Shown here piece by piece: positions 49,903 to 61,432 of a stretch of 64,000 nucleotides of DNA (positions are counted from its first letter, which is position 1; each line of letters begins with the position of its first letter). The notes under the pieces are model-generated. The model made no database searches. It was not told where the DNA came from and was given only the letters and a program-made list of their open reading frames with translations. Source of the DNA: Arachis hypogaea (taxonomy: Eukaryota; Streptophyta; Magnoliopsida; Fabales; Fabaceae); assembly GCF_003086295.3 (NCBI RefSeq), contig NC_092051.1, positions 14,190,810 to 14,254,809 of the forward strand, given 5' to 3'. The position numbers were made by a program, and so were the translations under genes.

Positions 49903-49920
49903 TTGGCGCCGTTTGTGGGG
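49903..49920 (+). other. Primer-binding site of Tat2
   Basis: TTGGCGCCGTTTGTGGGG directly follows the LTR; nearly identical to the Tat1 site. Confidence 0.85.
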
Positions 49921-49971
49921 AATTTGCAACGTCATAGCGGCATGGCGGATAACCCAGAAGAGTAATCCTCA
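49912..49971 (+). repeat. Tat2 leader/gag start, copy 1 (left of captured gene)
   Basis: Runs from TGTGGGGAATTTGCAAC through GCGGCATGGCGGATAAC to AGTAATCCTC. A diverged second copy lies at 50564-50623, so the leader flanks the P450 fragment on both sides. The gag frame opened here (MADNPEE) stops at once. Confidence 0.7.
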
Positions 49972-50009
49972 AATTCACTCACTTGATTTCTTGCTTGTTA
50001 CTGAGAACA

Positions 50010-50562
50010 AAAAGGAATAATATTTCTTTAACTTGCATCACCTTTGCAGTGATATCACACCTTCACCCTATTCCAATGGCGAAATCCCAAAGGAACAATA
50101 TTACTTGCAATCACCTTCTTAGTGATAACACTCTTTATGCACCTTCGCCCTTCTCCAACGGTTAAATTTCAAATCCTCTGAGCCCAAAGTCTCGCCTCCC
50201 TTTAGTGGGACACCTCCACCTCTTGGACCCTCTCATTCACCACTCCCTCATCCGTCTATCCAAGCGCCATGGCCCCATCTTCTCCCTCTACTTCGGCTCC
50301 ATGCCTACCGTAGTTGCTTCATCTTTTGAACTCTTCAAGCTCTCCCTCCAAACCCACGAGGTCACCTCCTTCAACACCAGGTTCCAAACCTGTGCCATCC
50401 GCCACCTCACCTTTGACAACTCTATCGCCATGATCCCCCTTCGAACCTTACTGAAAATTCATAAGGAAGCTCATCATGAACGACCTCTTTAACGTCACCA
50501 CCGTGGCCAAGCTCAAACCTCTCAGGAGCCAAGAGATCAAGAAAGTTCTCAAGGTTCTTGCA
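50010..50562 (+). pseudogene. Captured isoflavone synthase (CYP93C P450) fragment
   Basis: From 50098 the frame reads LLAITFLVITLFMHLRPSPT, matching the membrane anchor of legume 2-hydroxyisoflavanone synthase. After a frame change near 50171 it continues RLPLVGHLHLL, HGPIFSLYFGSMPTVVAS and QTHEVTSFNTRFQT, then frameshifts near 50435. The last part reads KFIRKLIMNDL and KPLRSQEIKKVLKVLA to 50562. That covers about the first 150 residues of a roughly 520-residue P450; the heme-binding Cys region is absent. The full enzyme hydroxylates flavanones with aryl migration, the entry step to isoflavonoids, in the ER membrane. A TGA sits where FGPYW would have Trp. An imperfect duplicate of the first 80 bp precedes it (50010-50095). 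It is dead as an enzyme. Other CYP93 members fit less well. Confidence 0.82.
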
Positions 50563-50563
50563 T

Positions 50564-50623
50564 AGATGCGGGGGATTGCTAAATCGTGACGGCATGACGG
50601 AGAACCTTGAGGAGCAATCCTCC
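50564..50623 (+). repeat. Tat2 leader/gag start, copy 2 (right of captured gene)
   Basis: TGCGGGGGATTGCTAAATCG through CGGCATGACGGAGAAC to AGCAATCCTC parallels copy 1 at 49912-49971 with many substitutions. It begins directly where P450 similarity ends. Confidence 0.7.
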
Positions 50624-51436
50624 AGCTAACACCCCAACTCAAACCCACGAAGCCCAACTCCCGAACTCCAAGATAACACTCCTCCCACCCACGGGAGGAT
50701 AACAAGCGCGACACATCGCCAACCAACCCCAACCTAGCAATAACCAAGAGAAGACAATCATCCTCCCACTGAAGCCCGGCCACCCGACGGCTTAGGAGAG
50801 AAGGCAATCTAGATAATCCAAGAGCTGTGCCTTAGGGTGCAAAATCCCAAAGGCCGAGTTACACCCAAAGAATGGTACCACCCGGAGCACGCAAGCCAAG
50901 CGACCTCCAGGACCTGATCTCACCGCAATGCCAGGAACACCATGCCGCCTGAGCAACGACACAGCAAACGGCACGACCGTAGCGTTTTTCTAGACCCAAA
51001 CACCGACGCGGAGAAGACGACCAACGGCACCATCGGGAGGCCAAACGAGCAGAAAACATGCACGTGATAATGGAAGCCATCCCGTTCACAGAAAAATCCT
51101 TGAGAGCCAAACTCCCGAAGGACTTCAACAAGCCCACTGACATGAAATACGACGGGACCAAAGATCCCCAAGAACACCTAACGGCCTTCGAGGCCAGGAT
51201 GAACCTGGAAGGAGCCGCCGACATGGTCCGGTGTAAGGGCTTCTCGATAACCTTAGCCGGCCCCGCAATCAAATGGTTCAACGCCCTTCCAAACGGCTCC
51301 ATAGCCAGCTTTCATGACATCTCCAGAAAATTCATGGCCCAGTGCACCACCAGGATCACCAAAGCAAAACACCCCCATAAAGTTGCTCGGAATCACCCAA
51401 ACAGAAGATGAATCCACAAGAAAATACCTCGATAGG
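50594..51436 (+). pseudogene. Tat2 gag, left part
   Basis: The second ATG (50594) opens MTENLEEQSSS and meets stops soon after. The gag domain proper is readable at 51058-51411 (FNKPTDMKYDGTKDPQEHL, GPAIKWFNALPNGSIASF, FMAQCTTRITKAKHP), parallel to Tat1 gag. A frameshift at about 51375 precedes the break by Athila at 51436 within KYLDR. Confidence 0.82.
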
Positions 51437-51979
51437 TGGTATGGTATTTGTAACCCACTAACTTACCGGCAAGTGCACCGGGTCGTACCAAGTAATACCT
51501 TACGTGAATAAGATCCCACGAAGATTGATGGATTAAGCAACAATAGTGTTTGATAGGATTAGTTAGACAAACAGAAAATAGTGTTGAGATGCAATATAAA
51601 AGACATTAAACAATATAAAGAATATTAAAGAAAGGCAAGTAAATACTTTGGGAAGAAAATATGGAGAAGATAGTTAAGGCTTCAGAGTTATCTATTTTTC
51701 TGGAATTATTTTTCTTACTAACTATTTTAATCATGTAGGATTTAATTTATGGCAAACTATATGTGACTAGACCCTAATTCCTTAGACCTTCCTAGTCTCC
51801 TCTAAAATTCATTAACAGCCAATTCCTTGGTCAATTAATTCCAATTAGAGAGTGATGATCAAATTCCAGTTTATATTCCAGTTTATCCATAGTGGCTAAA
51901 ATATAATTAATTCTTTATTAAACTCAACAAATTAGATGCAAATTCACTAGGAAAAGATAGAAAAGATGCTCACGCATCA
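51437..51979 (-). repeat. 3' LTR of Athila, internally deleted
   Basis: Matches both ends of the 1.39-kb right LTR but lacks the part equivalent to 60487-61339. At the scar ATTCCAGTTTAT is repeated in tandem (51863-51886). Confidence 0.88.
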
Positions 51980-53365
51980 CAACACTAAACTTAAATTGTT
52001 GCTTGTCCTCAAGCAACCAAAACTAATATAAGCTTAGGATGTGAATTTGCATGAGAATGAGAGTTCGATTAAGCTCATGTCTCTTCTTATAGTGGGGTTT
52101 ACAACTGCAATCCTGAATAGTTTTAGCATCTCACTTTATCCTTTGAAGTTCAGAATGATTGGCATCCATAGGAACTCAGAATTCAGATAGTGTTATTGAT
52201 TTTCCTAGTTCAGTATATTGATTCTTGAACACAGCTACTTTATGAGTCTTGGTCGTGACCCTAAGCATTTTATTTTTCAGTATTACCACAGGATACATAA
52301 ATGCCACAGACACATAACTGGGTGAACCTTTTCAGATTGTGACTCAGCTTTGCTAGAGTCCCTAGTTAGAGGTGCCCAGAGTTCTTAAGCACACTTTTTT
52401 TGCTTTGGATCACGACTTTAACCGCTCAGTCTCAAGCTTTTCACTTGACACCTTCACGCCACAAGCACATGGTTAGGGACAACTTGATTTAGCCGCTTAG
52501 GCCAGGATTTTATTCCTTTGGGCCCTCCTATCCATTAATGCTCAAAGCCTTGGATCCTTTTTACCCTTTGCCTTTAAAGGGTTCTTGGCTTTTTCTGCTT
52601 GCTTTTTCTTTTTCTCTCTTTGTATATATATATATATATTGCCATTTTTTTCGCAAGCTTTGTATTTTTCACTGTTTTTTCTTGCTTCAAGAATCAATTT
52701 TATGATTTTTCATATTATCAATAACATTTCTCTTTTTCATCATTCTTTCAAGAGCCAACAATTTTTAACATTCATAAACTTCACTATAAAAAATATGCAC
52801 TGTTCATTTCATGCATTCAGAATCACAGAAAATACCACCACATTTAAGTAAATAAGACTATTCTTCAATATAGACCCACTTTCTCATGCAATATATCACT
52901 CCTGTATTTTTTTTATTTGAATTCAAGTTCAGTGAGTAATACATGAGACATATTTTCATAATTAAAGCAATAGGGAGAACTAAACTAGTCCTAGGATTCT
53001 AACTAATAAAGGATCATGCAACAAACAAAGCAAAATAGCAGAAAACCAAAACATATCATACAAAAAGAGGGGAGGAATAAAGAATAAAAGGAACTCAACC
53101 ACCTTAGTTATCCTAGCGGTCGTTTATTCTTTAGGTTGTGCTCCTCAGTGAAGATGATTTGCCTCCCTTTTGGAGCCATAGGAATAAACAGAAAACCCAT
53201 AAGCGAAGTGTCAACACCAAACTTAAAGGTTTGCTTGTCCTCAAGCAAAGAAGAACTGAAAATAAAAAGAAACAAAAATTAGAATGAAATAAGAATAAAA
53301 GGATAAAAGAACAAGAGAGAATTAAGATTGGGAGAGGGAGAAAGAAAATTAAAACTGGGCGGCGA
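51980..53365 (-). other. Athila non-coding 3' region
   Basis: Lies between pol and the 3' LTR. AACTTAAGTTTAGTGTTG-like DNA next to the LTR (51980-51998) may be the polypurine tract. Many Athila elements carry an env-like ORF here; I find none. A TTGCTTGTCCTCAAGCAA(C/A) palindrome occurs at 52000 and again near 53231. Confidence 0.5.
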
Positions 53366-53900
53366 AGACGACGCGTACGGCACGCGTACGCGTGGGTCGC
53401 GGAACTTCCTTAATGACGCGTCAGCGTCAGGCACGCATCCGCGTGCCCTGGGTTTTGTGCGATTCGCGCGAAGCCAGCCGCGCGCACACGCAACTCTCTG
53501 TTCGCGTGGCTAGGGAACCAAATTTGGCATACGACACGTTCGCGTCATGCACGCGCACGCTTGGATGGCCGTTTGGTCAAATGACGCGCACGCGTCAGGG
53601 ACACGTACGTGCGGGCAATTTTGTGCTTTTAGCACACTTCCAGCCCCAAGCCAGCACAACTTTCTGCCCAAACACCTTTTACGCCGATTTGCGAAGTCAC
53701 TCATATGCGTCGATGACGCGGACGCGTGGAGTGCCAAAATCATGGTTGACACGCACGCGTGGGGTACGCGTACGTGTGGGTTTGTTTGTGCTAGAGGCAT
53801 CATTTTCGCATCATTCCCGCGCAACTCTGTTCAAAGTTATTTTTCACGCACACCTGACTGACGCGTACGCGTCAGCGACGCTTGCGCGTTGTGTGCTCTC
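53366..53900. repeat. Cluster of ACGCGTACGCGT-type palindromes (Athila interior)
   Basis: At least seven copies of the word GACGCG(T/C/G)ACGCGT, exact or degenerate, lie in about 0.5 kb that is far more CpG-rich than its surroundings. The exact form is a 12-bp palindrome. ORFs across it are by-products. Confidence 0.75.
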
Positions 53901-54116
53901 TCTCTCTCTCTCTCTCTCTTTTTTTATTTATTTTAGATACCGTCCGGCTCCTGTTCTAAGATAGCTGCATGATCTGAAAAAAAATAGTAAAAACTTAGTA
54001 AAAAAATCAAATAAGGAAGAAAACTACTACTACGAAAAATAGCTAAGGATACAAAATTATCGGGTTGCCTCCCGACAAGCTCTTCTTTAATGTCACTAGC
54101 TTGACGGTCAGTTCTG

Positions 54117-57100
54117 CTAGTTCAGCAGATGAGTGGACCTCTGGCGATCAATCTCACCTCCAAGATAGAGCTTCAACCTCTGGCCATTCACTATAAACTT
54201 TTTGTCAGATTTCTCTTCCTGTACTTCCACATGACCATATGGAGAAGCCCTGGTAACCACAAACGGTCCTGACCACCGGGATTTCAGCTTCCCGGGAAAG
54301 AATTTGAGTCTTGAATTATACAAAAGCACTCTCTGTCCTGGCTCAAAGACTCTGATGGCAATCTTCTTGTCATGCAGTAGCTTGGTTTTCTCCTTATAGA
54401 GCTTGGCATTCTCATAGGCTGAGTATCTGAATTCATCAAGCTCATTCAACTAAAGCATCCGCTTAATTCCTGCAGCTTCTGAATCAAGACTCAGATATCT
54501 GATTGCCCAGTAAGCCTTGTGCTCTAACTCAATTAGCAAGTGACAGGCTTTGCCATAGACTAACTGATAAGGGGACATGCCAATTGGAGTCTTGTACGCT
54601 GTCCGGTATGCCCAGAGAGCATCATCAAGCTTCCTAGACCAGTCCTTTCTTGAAACGCTGACGGTCTTCTCTAGAATTTTCTTAAGTTCCCTGTTGGAAA
54701 CTTCAACCTGTCCACTCGTCTGAGGGTGATAGGGGGTTGCCACCTTATGACAGACTCCATATCTGTGCAGAAGAGAATCCAGCTGTCTGTTACAAAAGCG
54801 ACTTCCTCCATCACTAATGAGTGTCCTTGGGACGCCAAACCGGCTAAAGATATACCACTGAAGAAAGCTCATTACCACCTTGGCATCGTTAGTGGGTAGA
54901 GCCACAGCTTTCACCCACTTGGACACATAATCAACTGCCACTAGAATATAGTTGTTTGAATGTGAGGGTGGAAAAGGTCCCATGAAATGAATACCCCACA
55001 CATCAAACAACTCAACCTCAAGAATCCCCTGCTGTGGCATTTCATGATTGGCAGGGAGATTTGTGGCTTTTGCACATCTGTCACAGTGCTTCACAAATTC
55101 TATTGAATCTCTGAAGAGGGTAGGCCAGTAGAACCCGCTTTGAAGGACCTTTGTAGCTGTCCTTTCACCACCAAAGTGGCCTCCATATTCAGAACCATGA
55201 CAGTGCCAAAGAATATGATGTGTTTCTTCATCTGGGACACATCTCCTTATTATACCATCTGAACACCTTTTAAAAAGGTATGGTTCCTCCCAAATGTAGT
55301 ACTTTGCATCAGTCAATAGTTTCTTTACTTGTTGCCTGCTATACTCCCTTGGAATAAAATTCATGGCCTTATAATTTGCAATATCTGCAAACCATGGAGC
55401 CTGCTGTATGAGGAACAATTGCTCATCTAGAAATGTCTTAGTCATAGCTGTAGGTGGTTGTACTCCTGCTTCAGGCTCAATTCTGGAGAGATGGTCAGCT
55501 ACTTGATTTTCTGACCCTTTCCTGTCTTTTATCTCAATATCAAACTCTTGAAGGAGCAACACCCATCTGATTGATCTTGGTTTAGAATCCTGCTTGGTTA
55601 GAAGGTACTTCAAAGCAGCATGGTTAGTATAAACAATAACCTTAGAACCAAGTAAATAGGACCTAAACTTATCAACAACATAGACAACAGCTAATAATTC
55701 CTTTTCTGTAGTTGTGTAATTCTTTTGAGCATCATTTAACACACGACTGGCATAATAAATGACATGTACAAGCTTACCATGCCTCTGTCCTAAAACAGCT
55801 CCTATAGCAAAATCACTAGCATCACACATTAATTCAAATGGTAAATCCCAGTCAGGGGGAGCTATAATGGGAGCAGAGGTAAGGTTTGCTTTCAGAGTTT
55901 CAAAAGCATGCAGACAATCAGAATCAAAGATAAAAGGAACATCAACAACCAACAGGTTGCTAAATGGTTTAGCAATTTTAGAAAAATCCTTTATAAATCT
56001 TCTATAAAATCCTGCATGACCCAAGAAACTCCTAATTGCCTTAACATTAGTTGGTGGTGGTAATTTTTCAATTACCTCCACCTTTGCTTTGTCAACCTCA
56101 ATCCCCTTACTTGAAATTTGGTGTCCAAGAACAATGCCTTCTGTAACCATAAAATGGCATTTTTTTCAATTTAAAACAAGGTTTGATTCTTGACACCGTT
56201 TCAAGACAAGAGATAAATGTTTAAGACAGGATTCAAAAGAATTACCAAAAACAGAAAAGTCATCCATAAATATCTCAATAAACTTTTCAACCATATCAGA
56301 AAAAATTGAAAGCATACACCTCTGAAAAGTTGCTGGAGCATTGCAAAGTCCAAATGGCATTCTCCTGTAGGCAAATACTCCAAAGGGGCATGTTAATGTT
56401 GTCTTCTCTTGATCTTGAGGGTCCACTGCAATTTGATTATATCCAGAATATCCATCTAGAAAACAATAAAAAGCATGACAAGCTAACCTCTCAAGCATCT
56501 GATCAATGAAAGGCAGGGGGAAATGATCCTTCCTTGTAGCAGTGTTGAGCCTCCTGTAGTCTATACACATTCTCCATCCTGTGACTGTTCTTGTAGGAAT
56601 AAGCTCATTCTTTTCATTCTTGATCACTGTCATCCCTCCTTTCTTGGGAACTACCTGCACAGGACTTACCCAAGGACTGTCAGAAATAGGGTAAATAATA
56701 CCTGCTTCCCATAATTTTATTACCTCTTTTTGGACCACTTCTTTCATAGTTGGATTGAGTCTCTTTTGTGGTTGCACAACTGGTTTGGCATCATCTTTAA
56801 GGAGGATCTTGTGCATACACTTGGTTGGACTAATCCCTTTTAAGTCACTAATGGTCCACCCAAGAGTTGTTTTATGGCTCTTGAGCACTGAAACAAGCGC
56901 CTCTTCCTCTTCAGGCTTCAGGGAAGAGCTAATAATTACTGGATATGAATAATTTCTACCCAAGAACACATATTTCAGAGAAGGGGGGTAAGGGTTTGAG
57001 CTCAAGCTTGGGGGCTTCCTCCTCCTTGATTGGCGTGTTCATCAGCTCCTTTTGGGGTGGTGAATCGTCAACTTCAACTAATTCACACTCAGAAATAGGA

Positions 57101-59360
57101 TCCAGAACATCATCAAGTACCTCAGTTTCCAGTACTTCTTGAACAAGTGGTTCAATAACATCTATTTTTATACACCCCTCAGAATCATTGGGGTGCTTGA
57201 GGGCTTCAAAAATATTTAGGACCACCTATTCTTCATTGACCCGCAGGGTTAATTCACCCTTTTGCACATCAATCAGAGCTCTACCTGTAGCTAAAAATGG
57301 TCGACCAAGTATAATAGAGGGTTTTACCTCCTCTTCCATGTCTAATATAACAAAATCAACAGGAAAAATAAATGGTCATACTTTAACAAGTAAATCTTCA
57401 ACCACACCCACAGGTAATTTAATAGAAAGATCAGCAAGTTGAAGAGAAATACGAGTAGGTTTTACCTCCTCAATTTGAAGCTTTTTCATCACTGAAAGTA
57501 GCATGAGGTTGATGCTAGCTCCAAGATCACATAAAGCTCTCTAAATGCCGATTCTCCAATGGTGCAAGAAATGACAAAGCTTCCTGGGTCTGGCATCTTC
57601 TCAGGAAGGGTGTGTTGAATAATAGCACTGCATTTCTTGGTTAACACCACGGTTTCTTGCTCCTTCCAATTCCTCTTGTGGGTGAACAACTCTTTCATAA
57701 ATTTAGCGTAGAGAGGCATTTGCTCCAGAGCCTCTGCAAAAGGAATGTTGATCTGCAGCTTCTTGAAGACATCTAAAAATTTAGAGAATTGCTTTTCTTT
57801 GGACGCCTTCTGAAGCCTCTGATGATATGGCATTTTTGGCTTGTATTCAGGGGCCTTTGGTAAGGTGGGATAAGTGTCAAGAGAGTCAGGAAATGGGTTG
57901 TCTACACGCTTAGGAGGGGCGTGCTCTACTTCTTCCTTCTTCTCCTCTGGAGTTTCCTTTTCAACTAGATCTTCATTGACCTTGGTCTCAGAACCAGCTA
58001 CCTTACCACTTCTCAATTGAATAGCCTTGCAATCTTCTCTTGGGTTCACCACTGTATCACCAGGGAATGTATTTGAAGACCTTTCAGGTAATTGCTTACT
58101 CATTTGACCTATTTGCACCTCCAAGTTTCTAATGGAGGCTCTGGTTTCTTGCATGAAACTCATCATCATCTCCCAATTAGAATCTTCTTAGGATTTAGAA
58201 TTTGCTTGCTGAGGTGGTTGTTGTTGCTGAGACTGAAATTGGCGGTTATTATAGTTGTTCTGTTGAAAACCGCCCTGAGAACTATTGTTGAAGTTCTGAG
58301 GTCTCTGAGGTTGATCTCTCCACCCAAAATTTGGGTGATTCCTCCACCCCTGATTGTATGTCTTAGAATATGGATCGTTGTTGGGATTTCTAGGACCACT
58401 CGCCATGTAATTCACCTATTCAGAAGAGGGTTGAGCATAATCATAATTATCATTTTGCATAAAGTTACCTGCCATGTCATAGGAGACTTCCTGTGGTGGA
58501 TTTTGGGTGTTGATAGCTGAGACTTGCATGCCACCCATCTGTTGAGTAAGTAGATTTATTTGCTGAGACATCAGCTTGTTCTGAGAAAGAAGAGCATTAA
58601 CAGCTTCTACTTCCAACACGCCTCTCTTCTGAGGGGTCTCAGAGTTCACAGGATTCCTGTTAGATGAGTATAAATATTGGTTGCTTGCAACCAATTCAAT
58701 CAGCTCAATAGTTTCCTCTGGTGTCTTTTTCTTGTGCAATGAACCGCCTGCAGAAGTGTCTAGGCTCATCTTGGACATCTTACCCAAGCCTTCATAAAAG
58801 ATATCCAGTTGGGTCCATTTGGAGAACATGTCTGGAGGGCATTGCCTATTCAGTAGCTTGTATCTCTCCCAAGCTTCATAAAGAGTTTCTCCCTCCTTCT
58901 GTCTGAAAGTCTGAACCTCCAACCTAAGCTTAGTCAGCTTCTTTGGTGGGAAAAATTTAGTGAGAAACTCAGTAACCACCTTTTCCTAAGTATCCAAACT
59001 CTCCTTCGGTTGGGAATCTAGCCATAGCTTTGCTTTATCCCTCAGAGCAAATGGGAAGAGCATGAGTTTGTATACCTCAGGATTCACTCCATTTGTCTTC
59101 ACGGTATCACATATCTGCAGAAAACCAGAAATAAACTGATTTGGATCTTCATGAGGAAGTCTGTGATACTGGCAGTTTTGTTGCACCAGGGTGACCAATT
59201 GTGGCTTCAACTCAAAGTTGTTTGCAGCTATAGGAGGTACCACAATGCTTTTTCCATAGAGATCCGCAGTAGGGGCAAAATAAGAGCCAAGCACTCTCCT
59301 CTATTGATCATCCCCATTTAGATTTACCACATTGACATTAACAGCGTTATTATTTGCCAT
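54117..59360 (-). pseudogene. Athila gag-pol polyprotein, degenerate
   Basis: Gag starts at 59360 (MANNNAVNVN) and has an early stop near 59305. The gag domain (HRLPHEDPNQFISGFLQIC, LWLDSQPKESLDT) breaks at 58986 and continues to 58416, with a further stop near 58188 and a Gln/Asn-rich stretch. Protease DLGASINLM lies near 57520. RT (57005-56166) shows GWRMCIDYRRLN, FLDGYSGYNQI, MPFGLCNAPATFQR and the catalytic FMDDFSVFG. After a TGA at 56166, RNase H ([16 protein letters not shown]) and integrase ([43 protein letters not shown]) read through to 54453. A TAG at 54450 precedes the C-terminal end at 54117. The domain order is intact, but at least five stops disable it. Confidence 0.92.
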
Positions 59361-60023
59361 AGTGGACTCTGCAACCTTGTAAAATCTTGCTTGTTGTAAA
59401 TGTCGCCTGAAAGTTCTTTCAGGTTCAAGATCAAAGTCTAAGAGATGTTCTTTGTCTCTACTCCTGTGCATACACAAGCAGAAAACAAGAAAAAATGGGA
59501 CTCTCTACGTCAGAGTGCAGAGAAGTCCCTGTGAGGTAACCTGTGTAAAATAATAAAATAAAAATACTAAATAAATAAATAAATAAATAAATAAATTCAA
59601 AAATTTAAAAGGAAAAATAAAAAGAAAAATTAAAATAAAATTAATTGGGTAACACCAAACTTAATTTCAGAAATTAAGAAAAATATTAGTGTTATTTATT
59701 ATATTATTATTTTTTTCTAATAGAATATAAAAATTAAAAATAAAAAAAAAGAAAAAAGGTAAAACGAAGAGAAAAAAAATGAAAATAAAAAGAGAAATAA
59801 AAAAAATCGACGAGGTTTTTTTTTTTAAACGGAATTTAAAAAAGATAATAAAGAAAACGGGGACAGGGGCGCTAACGAAAAAAAAAACAAAGAAATTTTA
59901 TTTTTTTATTTTTATTTTTATATTTTTTTTGAAAAATAATAAAATAATATTTAAATAAAATTAAAATTAAAACGCCTAATCTAAACAATCAAACAACTTA
60001 ATAGTTGTTAATCACAGTCAATC
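59361..60023 (-). other. Athila leader
   Basis: Between primer site and gag. The left part reads as leader; 59550-59960 is A/T-rich low-complexity with AAAT repeats at about 59568-59596. No gene is seen. Confidence 0.5.
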
Positions 60024-60044
60024 CTCAGCAACGGCGCCAAAAAC
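60024..60044 (-). other. Primer-binding site of Athila
   Basis: The minus strand reads TTTTTGGCGCCGTTGCTGAG just inside the 5' LTR, the usual Athila site. Confidence 0.85.
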
Positions 60045-60045
60045 T

Positions 60046-61432
60046 TGGTATGGTATTTGTAACCCACTAACTTACCGGCAAGTGTACCGGGTCGTACCAA
60101 GTAATACCTTACGTGAATAAGGGTCGATCCCACGAGGATTGATGGATTAAGCAACAATAGTATTTGATAGGATTAGTTAGACAAACAGAAAATAGTGTTG
60201 AGATGCAATATAAAAGACATTAAACAATATAAAGAATATTGAAGAAAGGCAAGTAAATACTTTGGGAAGAAAATATGGAGAAGATAGTTAAGGCTTCAGA
60301 GTTATCTATTTTCTGGAATTATTTTTTTTTACTAACTATTTTAATCATGTATGATTTAATTTATGGCAAACTATGTGACTAGACCCTAATTCTTTAGACC
60401 TTCCTAGTCTCCTCTAAAATTCATCAACAGCCAATTCCTTGGTCAATTAATTCCAATTAGAGAGTGATGATCAAATTCCAGTTTATATACCACAAAAATT
60501 CTAATTACCTAAAAATAAAAGGATTATATGTCACGTATCCCATTAAATCCAGATAATTAAAATTTAGGAGAATATGTTTTCAAGCAGTTGTTCAAGTAAA
60601 GAGCTTTTCCAAGTTATACAAGAACTCAAATAGAAAGAGAGTCATACTTCCGTTCCACCCAAATTCATAAAATAAAGAGCGAAAATAATTCTTAAATTAT
60701 AAATCCATACATAAATTAAAATAGAAAAAGCAATAAAATCAATCCATAGAAATAGACAGAGCTCCTAACCTTAACAATGGAGGATTAATTGCTCATGGTT
60801 TAAAGTAGAAAATAAGGATTCAGGTAAAAAAATGTACTCCGTTACAATCTGATGGATCTGAATCCCCTTTTATAACTAATCTTAATAATTTAAAAATCAA
60901 ATTTCTAAAATTAAAATTAAAATAATATCTTTTCCTATTCAAAAATCAAATTTGAATTTAAATTCGAATTAATTAACGAATCTTCAGCTGATGGGTGGGG
61001 ACCACTTGATTTGTCCATTCTGCAACTTCTAATCTGTGTTTTTTGGGCTGGAAACTGGGTCAAAACAGCCCAGAAATCGCTCCCAAAGTTTTTCTGCATT
61101 TTCTACATGTGGCACATGTCACGCGTACGCGTCGATGGTTCTTTTTCGCAAGTCACGCGGACGCGTCGGTCATGCGTACGCGTCGCTGAGCAATTCTTCA
61201 AATCACGCGTACGCGTCAGTCACGCGTACGCGTCGCTCCTCGCTGCCATCTCCTTTGATTCCTGTGCTGCAGAAACTCCATCAAATCCGGTCGAATGCTA
61301 CCTAAAATAAACAGTATTGCACAAAACTCAAAATAGCATCCATAGTGGCTAAAATATAATTAATTCTTTATTAAACTCAACAAATTAGATGTAAATTCAC
61401 TAGGAAAAGATAGGAAAGATGCTCACGCATCA
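60046..61432 (-). repeat. 5' LTR of Athila, full length
   Basis: 1,387 bp, TGATGCGTGAGC ... CCATACCA on the element strand. It retains 853 bp missing from the left LTR, including a cluster of ACGCGTACGCGT palindromes. Confidence 0.88.
61121..61233. repeat. ACGCGTACGCGT palindrome cluster in the Athila LTR
   Basis: Exact 12-bp palindromes at 61121-61132, 61205-61216 and 61222-61233, with near copies at about 61155 and 61172. The same word dominates 53366-53900. Confidence 0.8.

Larger units (their letters stand above)
51437..61432 (-). mobile_element. Ty3/gypsy retrotransposon, Athila lineage, inserted in Tat2 gag
   Basis: The 9,996-bp insertion runs from TGGTATGG to GCATCA on the plus strand, flanked by perfect ATAGG duplications (51432-51436 and 61433-61437). 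It is read on the minus strand: 5' LTR at right, primer site, gag, protease, RT, RNase H, integrase, a long non-coding 3' part and 3' LTR at left. The primer site and DLGASINLM protease place it with Athila. Coding DNA is broken by stops. The LTRs differ greatly in length because of a deletion in the left one. Confidence 0.93.

Noticed and set aside
49983..50165. Separate small gene at 49983
   Set aside because: The frame spans the Tat2 leader and the duplicated P450 N-terminus; it is not an independent gene.
53328..53964. Overlapping ORFs on both strands rich in TRTRG/ACVR peptides
   Set aside because: By-products of the CpG-rich ACGCGT palindromes; not an Athila env gene, as no signal peptide or membrane segment is present.
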